DNA of 64,000 bases from Centroberyx gerrardi (lineage: Eukaryota; Chordata; Actinopteri; Beryciformes; Berycidae): assembly GCF_048128805.1 (NCBI RefSeq), contig NC_136004.1:25320333-25384332 (forward strand), written 5' to 3'. Below the pieces are notes generated by a model. It ran no database searches. It was not told where the DNA came from and saw nothing but the letters and a program-made list of their open reading frames with translations. This document shows positions 55,634-64,000 of the stretch, in pieces. Both the position numbers and the translations under genes were made by a program. Positions within the stretch are counted from its first letter, which is position 1. Each line of letters opens with the position of its first letter.

Positions 55634-58061
55634 TCAACCATTCTGTTTGTCGACTTTCTGCTGAACTTTGGGGTCCGATGCAGCTTCTATGGCATCGCTG
55701 GCTTTCCTCCTCTCAACAAGCCGGTCAACGATGACGACAAACAGTCCTGATAAGATGACGCAGGCGCCTGACAGGTAGAAGGCAGCGCTGTAGCCGTCTG
55801 TCTGGTCCACCAGCCAGCCTGCGCCAGGGAGACAACAACAGGAGATCAGTGTGTCAAGGCTGATGAATAAATAAGCAGACGTATCCATTCGTTCAGGAGA
55901 ATGTAGACTCACAGTGAGACATTTCTGCTGTTTAATGCAACTTTTACTCATGGAATAAAAACAAAATAGGAACACATGTTGTGTTCTTTTCCAAAAGATG
56001 TAATATTCATTCTGTGAGGAAAAAAAAAAAATGACCTGAAGTTAATCATTACATAATTCTAAAATATAAAAACCAGAGCCTGTAAAAGTGGCAACCAAGG
56101 ATTGAAGTTGCTCATTATCCTTTAAAAAAAATAAATAAAATAAAACCACACTGTACTTTGATATTTTGTACTGTCAATCACTTGTAAGAATAGGTGTTAC
56201 TTTTTCAAATGCTGGCATCTCATTTTGGAACAAAACAGATTTGAGTTCACACCATTTCCATTGAGAAGAAATGGAAAGAGGTGCATGCTCATATTCATGA
56301 AAACAATGCAGTGTGGACCATCTAATGATCACTCTGCCAGTGATTATTGGCTAGTTTCTCCCTTTCTTCATGTCACTTTCTGGAACAAAGTAAAGTCTTC
56401 TTCAGAAAATACTTAAATGTCCCTAGTGGTGCGTAGAATCAAGAGACTATAATAATACCTTGCACAAAATGAGATCCACACTTGCATACCTCGCCTCTCT
56501 GTATTCTTGCACAAAAACAAAACGTGTGGTCGGCCAACTACAATTGACACTTCCCTCAGCCTTAGAGCGAAACGTTCGCCAACCGCATTTTTGTTTTTGT
56601 GCAAGAATAAAGAGAGCCAAGGTATGTCAGTGTGGATCTCATTTTGTGCAACCTTTTGGAATCCATCCGCCAGTCGCTACTTATTCAGGCAGCCTCTGTT
56701 TTTTTTCTACCCATCTACCAGCGGCTTTCTCACCTGCAGACGGCACACCAACAAAGCAGCCGGCGCTCCTGAAGAGCATGAAGAGCCCCAGGCCACTGTC
56801 GAATCCCTCTAGGCCTACGATGTCCACGATGGCGGTGACGTGGACGGCCGCCATGCAGCCCGACAGGAAGCCGTAGAGCGAGGAGAAGACCAGCAGGGCC
56901 CAGTAGTTTTGGCCGATGGGCAGCAGGAGGAGCACCACCCCCAGCAGGGTCACAACCATGGTCAGCAGCTGCAGGTTCCTCCACAGCCTCATGTTGGCCA
57001 GCCAGCCGCACATCAGCCTTCCCGCCAGGTCGGCCATAGCCAGGACAGAGAGGATAGAGGCTGCCCAGTACTGTTCCATACCCAGGCTTTTGGCGAAGGG
57101 CACTATAAAGAGAGGCGGGATGAAAAACCCTGTCACCGTGAAGATGGCGAACAGGACGTAGAATAAAAATTCAGGTTTTCTCAGCAACGAGCACTGGAAG
57201 ATAACCTTCCTTTTTGGTGCTTTGCTGTCTAGACTGTCTTTGGTTTCTTGGATTGTGCTTTGGGCCGTCTGGAGGGGTCGCATGAGGGCGCCGCAGACAC
57301 ACAGGTTGAGCTGAAGGCCTCCGATGATGAGCAAGGCACCCTGCCAGGTGTAGGAGTCAATAAGCCACTGGAAGAAGGGGCTAAACACTATGGAAAAGAC
57401 ACACTCCCCTGAGCTGGCGATGGAATAGGCGATGGGACGCCACCGGAGGAAGTAGTGGCTGACCATGCTGTTTGCAGGGATCCAGGAGAACGAAATGCCT
57501 ATTCCTGCAAACAGAAGAGGGAGACCTTTAAAAGTTGTGGCACTCAAAATGATTTCTGAGGTTTGTGTTGCTTCCTGAGGTTCACAGAATACCCCAAAAC
57601 TGTTGGAGCTACCTGGCAGGAGGCCCATGCCGAGGTACAGCCAGGGCAGACTGAGGTCCAGAGACGCCAGCACCATTCCCGAGGCGGTCAGGAGGCCTCC
57701 GACCATGATGACCGCTCTCTGAGAAAACTGCAAGCTCAGCGCACTAGCCACTGGAGCTGGGGAGAAAACAGGAGAAACACGGCACTATGAAACAGCCGAC
57801 TTCATAAAAATAATTAAAAAAAACGCATCTGAATTTCAAGCTGATAACGCATCTTTTACCTCCCAAGTGAAACACGGCTATAACGATGGAGGCGACCCAG
57901 GAGGTCGTGCTGACGAGGACGCCAAAGTGACTTCGGATCTCCAGGAAGAAGAGGCCGTAGTTCTTGACGACGGCGGTGGTGAGGCCCATGATGAGGAAGG
58001 CGGAGGCGACCACCACCCAGCCGTACCCCCCGTCAGGAGGCCACGCCTTGCTGGACCTCAT
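55634..58061 (-). CDS. SLC16 (monocarboxylate transporter family) protein, 433 aa
   Basis: Coding exons: 58061-57860, 57756-57613, 57504-56734, 55818-55634, in frame with GT-AG introns. The SLC16 signature near helix 1 is present as PPDGGYGWVVVASAF (usually DGGWGW). Other blocks: FSQRAVIMVGGLLTASGMVL, FFQWLIDSYTWQGALL, LNLCVCGALMRP, PPLFIVPFAKSLGM, and GWLVDQTDGYSAAFYLSG near the last helix. The LNLCVCGALMRP block and the ending KASDAIEAASDPKVQQ resemble MCT12 (SLC16A12), while helix 1 and overall length resemble MCT13; I do not assign a paralogue. The cytoplasmic loop between helices 6 and 7 is short. From the family: 12-helix plasma membrane carrier of monocarboxylates or related small metabolites, substrate unknown here. 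The start ATG at 58061 sits just before the signature; an acceptor at about 58091 joins a 5' UTR exon. Confidence 0.9.
56460..56650. mobile_element. Foldback (hairpin) element in the last intron of the SLC16-type gene
   Basis: The left arm, 56460-56533, begins TTGCACAAAATGAGATCCAC and includes TATTCTTGCACAAAAACAAA. The right arm, 56577-56650, contains TTTTGTTTTTGTGCAAGAAT and ends GTGGATCTCATTTTGTGCAA. The arms are long inverted complements of about 74 bp around a loop of about 43 bp. There is no reading frame. Probably a hairpin MITE; family unknown. Confidence 0.85.
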
Positions 58062-58894
58062 CTTCAGCCGCTCTGTTGGCTCTTCCCCAGCCTGCATCCA
58101 ACAGCTGTTAGGCGTGCAGTGCAAGACGGACACCACTCTGGCAATAAACCTCCAGGGGAATGTAATGGCCATGAAAATGAGCATGCAAAACACACGGAGA
58201 TGCATGAACTATGGAAAGTATAAGTGCACTTTGGATAGCAGCTGTGAGAAAATGTTGTCTAATAGGGTGCACACTGGATCTAGGAAACATTTTTTGTATA
58301 TTTCTACACTGGTAAAGGTACAGGAGTTGCACCTTTTGTCGCTGGGGCTGCATATATAAAACTTAATTTTACTCTAAAGTATTGTCATTTTTAAAGACAA
58401 CAGGTAACAAAAACAACTCTTTACCTTTCTTTCTGAGTGCAGTGCCAACATGTCTGTGTGCTGTAAACTGTTAATGCTTGGTGTTGCTGGTTTTATTGTT
58501 TCCCATATTCCTCTATGACTGTTCCTGAGTGTTTCCATGTGCAGACTGTGAAAACACATTTACCCCCTGACCGATTAAGCATCCATCTAGCCTATCCATC
58601 TCTCTTATCTATGAAATTTAAGAAGGGTTTTATCTGGGTAGAGTGCAGTTCTGAGATCACAGAGCATCAAACATTTGACATATAGCTGGTTATGTAGCCT
58701 ACTTGCTACCTTTTTAAATATTTAGCCCCAAAAGATTCCTTTCAAAAATAAAAACACAACACACGAGCGTACAGTAACCTTCAAAGATCATGAATATGTG
58801 GATAACTCAATTTTCATGTAAAAGAAGAGAAAAGGTCAGATAGAACCTATTTACTCCTCGCGAATTCGAAATCTCGCGGTGTTACTTCCTTTAC

Positions 58895-59031
58895 CTGCTC
58901 TGTAATCGCTTTTCTTTGCTCTCCAGTCACTATAGTCTCCTCTGCAGGCAGAAGCTCCTCTGCTTTCTCCTGCTGATGGGTGACATTTTCCTGCAGCTGT
59001 CCTGTAGGCTTCAGGAAACATCTATATATAG
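58895..59031 (-). promoter_or_regulatory. TATA box and 5' UTR exon of the SLC16-type gene
   Basis: CTATATATAG lies at 59022-59031 on the minus strand. About 30 bases on, an exon would begin and end at the donor GAGCAG|GTAAAG at 58895. The exon has an ATG at 58986 that opens an 18-codon upstream ORF ending at 58930, well before the main start. The link to the coding exon is inferred from order and splice signals. Confidence 0.5.
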
Positions 59032-59111
59032 CGGCAAATGGACGGCCACGCCCACAACACGGTAGCCTGTTATGTAAAACCCCGACCTGACCGCTGGAGC
59101 CATACAGAGAC

Positions 59112-59416
59112 CAGAGGTTCCCAAACTGCGGCCCGGGGTCCTCCAGGAGAACCCCTGGAAATCCCAAGAAATCCCAAGAAATCCCAAGAAATCTTCACCA
59201 TGAGAAAATGTGTTAGGAGTGTTGTTTTGAACATACATACTTGATAAGTTTCACTCTCTCCACTGCTATCATCCTTCGACACTAAATCATGTAAAAAAAA
59301 AAAAAAACAAACGTTCTTAGATGGGGCCCTCAGACAAATTATTGTCAAATAGGGGTCCTGCATCTAATGTTTATCTGTTTGCGGGTTCTTGATATGAAAA
59401 AGTTTGGGAAGCCCTG
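59112..59416. mobile_element. hAT-like MITE upstream of the SLC16-type gene
   Basis: The left end is CAGAGGTTCCCAAACTGCGG and the right end, inverted, CAGGGCTTCCCAAACTTTTT. The flanks ACAGAGAC and GGACAGAC agree at five of eight positions, consistent with an old, decayed 8-bp target duplication. It contains three tandem AATCCCAAG units at 59159-59190. No transposase frame. Confidence 0.6.
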
Positions 59417-59419
59417 GGA

Positions 59420-61686
59420 CAGACAATTTTTTTGTTGGAAAAATGTATATCCTGACATAAATTGGAAAAGCACATGGTTGTGGGTTTTACCTAGAAGGTT
59501 GTTCCTTAACGTTTTGAGAAGTATCTTTGAAGATAGCCTACTGCGCAGGTGCTACCTACCCATGTGGAAAAAAACACATTTCACATATTCATAATATGCT
59601 TGGAGACATGTTTCAAAATATAGAAAATTTGGACAAAATGCATTTGTAAAAGATGACAGAAGATCGTTTGAAATATATTATGAGGCGCTAAAATATGTTT
59701 TAGATATAGGCTACTTGCAGATATTGTTCACAAGAAAATGTATTTCCAGTGTCCAAAATATATTTTTGAATGAATGCCATTTACAGGTGCAAATACACTT
59801 TTTGGGGACATTTTGATGTATTTTGAAACATCTGTTAAGATTTTTTTTTTTTTTTTTGCAATACACAGGACATGATGTTAATATCCTTTGTGCCATAATG
59901 ACAGCATTCATATAAAGGCCCAATTCAGAGTTCAGAAGTATATGTGATATGTATTTTTCACTGTATGGGCAGTTACTGAAATTCAAGGTTGAAATACTCT
60001 GGTATAATATACTGGTAAAATTGTCCATCTTTTCTTTCAACTGGAAATTGAGTATGTCTCAAAAAATAACTGCAAACAAAATATATATTATCAACCTTCT
60101 GTTAGTCTTGAAATTATCTTTTTGCCTGCACCCCTTCAGGGAGGTCAGAGGTCAGGATCAACTTCAGAAGGTTCCTTGGGGCCGGCAGGGAAACAGCAAC
60201 TTGCTCAGTGACACTTCAGCAGAGTGGATGTACACCAACATGAGGCCTGAACACTGGTTGTCTGGTTCAATTTTTTGTCATCTTTATGATACATTTTCTT
60301 TCTTGTTAAATGAATATCTGCAGTTTGGTGTTGCACCATGGCCTTACCATACACAGTATATATAGAAACTCCAGAGATCATCCAGTTCCATTGTAGACAG
60401 TGTTCTCGCTCTAGAAAAGAGGCAAACTACTAGCAAACCTCACAAATATCTTCAGTAATCGTGCCAAGTCCAACCTCCTGCTGGCCGAGGCCCTAGTCAC
60501 ACTATGCATGTCATGTGGGGTGTTTATGGGTGTGAACCCTATAGGATTGCCTCCAAGTATGGTAACTGTATAGACCTAATAGGTATAAGTAAACAAGTGA
60601 GTGTGGCCTGGGTGAGTTGAGGAAGGCACTTCAGTGTCATCAGCTGGTGCTGCAGCGTTACATGGATCAAAGCCCGTCTCTCATCAATCAACCTGTTTAC
60701 ACACGCTCAAATTAAATACCTGCTCCCATCCTAATCAACCAAGTGAAACAGTCAAACACACCGCAGTTTAATACTCTAAAGTAATGTGAATTAAATGAAT
60801 TAGCGTTTTGAGGAACACTGCTGAGAAGCTGGGGGGGGATGGGGATGCAAGTTGACTTATGAAATATATTTATAATAAAGACAATTTATGTATTTAATCT
60901 GTGTGATTAATGTCATTTTCTGTGAAACAATTTTCATTTTGAAACAGTATTTTGAGCCTGTAGGCTCATTGAAATAATGGTTTAAGAGAAGGGTAAAAAT
61001 AAGAATAATCATTTTGGTGTCAAAGTTCACCATTTTAAATGTTAACCCAGAACAGGTGTTGTTGAGTACACAGCGCTTCGTTTTTGTGGCTTGCGAGGCA
61101 AAACTTTGAGAACCTCTGATCTAGACTATTGCTTGTCCCAACATTTACAGTGTACAGAGCTTTCAATTACAGTTTCAAAGTCATAAAAGAAAAGTGTTGG
61201 CTCAAAATCCAACTTTGGACAGATAAGCTGCAGACTTGTTGAATAAAACTGATCTTTTTAATTTTCACACGACTTGTATCACAATGAAAAAGAAAACAAA
61301 AACAATACTGGATTCTTAAATCACCTCTGTATGTACTTCATTTACACTGACTGCTTGCTGGCAGCTCAAATATAGTTTGTACTATATTTTCATTTTATAA
61401 AATTATAAAATCTTCTGGACATATGTACACAAATATATGTATATACACACATACATAAAAAACACTCAGCTCTAGTAGTCCATTATTATATATAGGGGAA
61501 AAGGGGATGGCGAGAGCTAGCCCTGCTAGCTGTTTGTATGGACACACACTCACACACACACACACACACACTCTCTCTCTCTCTCACAACCACACACAGA
61601 CATGGAGACCTTGTTTGACACAATTGTCTCTAGCTTTAGCCCTGGCAGTAGACTGTTCAGAGTCTCTACAAACTCTTGAACTCTTT
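59420..61686. other. Intergenic/downstream region left of jak2, AT-rich
   Basis: No gene was recognised. A hAT-like terminal sequence (GAGAACCTCTG, inverted CAGAGGTTCTCAAAGTTTTG) ends at 61118; its other end was not found. A CA/CT microsatellite lies at 61546-61585. Part of 61250-62067 may be the jak2 3' UTR. Confidence 0.4.
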
Positions 61687-61945
61687 TTTTAAACCTTAAT
61701 TTATCCAGGAAGTTTGACTGAGCACGTACGCTCTTTGTCTGCAACGCCCAGATTCACACAGTTACACGCATCCAAATCACAGTCTTCTACTGTTGGCCAC
61801 TGAGCAGCTCCACTAGAGTAAGTGGGGGTTGAATGCCTCGCTCAAAGGCACCTCGGCGGTAGTTGTTGAGCCGGTCCCGGATCGGAACCGCCACTCTTCC
61901 GGTCACAAGCCGCTTCTCTGACCTCTGGACTATCGCCACGCCCTG
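61687..61945 (+). repeat. Dispersed repeat family A, copy 3 (3' of jak2)
   Basis: It contains CCTTAATTTATCCAGGAAG, CCAGATTCACACAGTTACAC, CTACTGTTGGCCACTGAGCA, CTCAAAGGCACCTCGGCGG and a terminal GGACTATCGCCACGCC. These match copy 1 block for block. Confidence 0.7.
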
Positions 61946-62067
61946 GCACACAGCAGGAGAAGAAACCTTGATCTGGCTTTTGTCCCTTTGCCACAAACAG
62001 CCAAGTGAATGCAGGATATAAGAGTGTCTCTGTCGAAGAGGAGGAGGGCACTTTGGGTGTTTTCTCT

Positions 62068-64000
<1,933 letters not shown>

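Noticed and set aside
59112-61118. A single 2-kb hAT element from CAGAGGTTCCC to GAGAACCTCTG
   Set aside because: The left end pairs better with the inverted end at 59416, and the flanks of a 59112-61118 element do not form a convincing target duplication.

Overview
The window is vertebrate nuclear DNA, almost certainly from a teleost fish. The genes are split by GT-AG introns, the translated exons match vertebrate proteins I know, and the introns hold repeats typical of fish: L2-like LINE pieces, hAT and other terminal-inverted-repeat elements, and long CA tracts. All identifications rest on reading the sequence and remembered family sequences; no database was searched.

Layout: (1) 104-5273, minus: mfsd10, a major facilitator transporter, 11 coding exons visible, last exon beyond the left edge. 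(2) 7577-20218, minus: a ZNF462-like gene of 10 coding exons that join in frame into about 2,755 residues with roughly 32 C2H2 fingers. It carries an internal tandem duplication and a Glu/Gln-rich exon. Its probable promoter lies near 20.94-21.0 kb. (3) 22705-26198, plus: coq2, 7 exons, 393 residues. (4) 26982-29277, minus: mboat4 (ghrelin O-acyltransferase), 3 exons, 434 residues, catalytic Asn and His at residues 307 and 338. (5) 29.3-33.3 kb: intergenic, with a LINE remnant and an unclassified repeat. (6) 33491-52987, plus: gldc, all 25 exons joining in frame to 1,028 residues. (7) 55634-58061, minus: an SLC16-type monocarboxylate transporter, 4 coding exons, 433 residues, with a TATA-driven 5' UTR exon upstream. 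(8) 62068-63018, minus: the last two coding exons of jak2; the rest of the gene lies beyond the right edge.

The genes do not form one pathway. coq2 makes ubiquinone in mitochondria, gldc is the P-protein of the mitochondrial glycine cleavage system, mboat4 acylates ghrelin in the ER, mfsd10 and the SLC16 protein are transporters, jak2 is a cytokine receptor kinase, and the ZNF462-like protein is nuclear. gldc and jak2 are also near each other on human 9p24, so part of this order looks ancestral.

I found no sign of a new multi-gene system. The most informative observations are a hAT insertion with an exact 8-bp target duplication whose empty site is preserved in a second copy of the host repeat 23 kb away, a roughly 732-bp in-frame duplication in the ZNF462-like gene with an identical tract suggesting gene conversion, a GC-AG intron in the same gene, and two foldback elements in introns.
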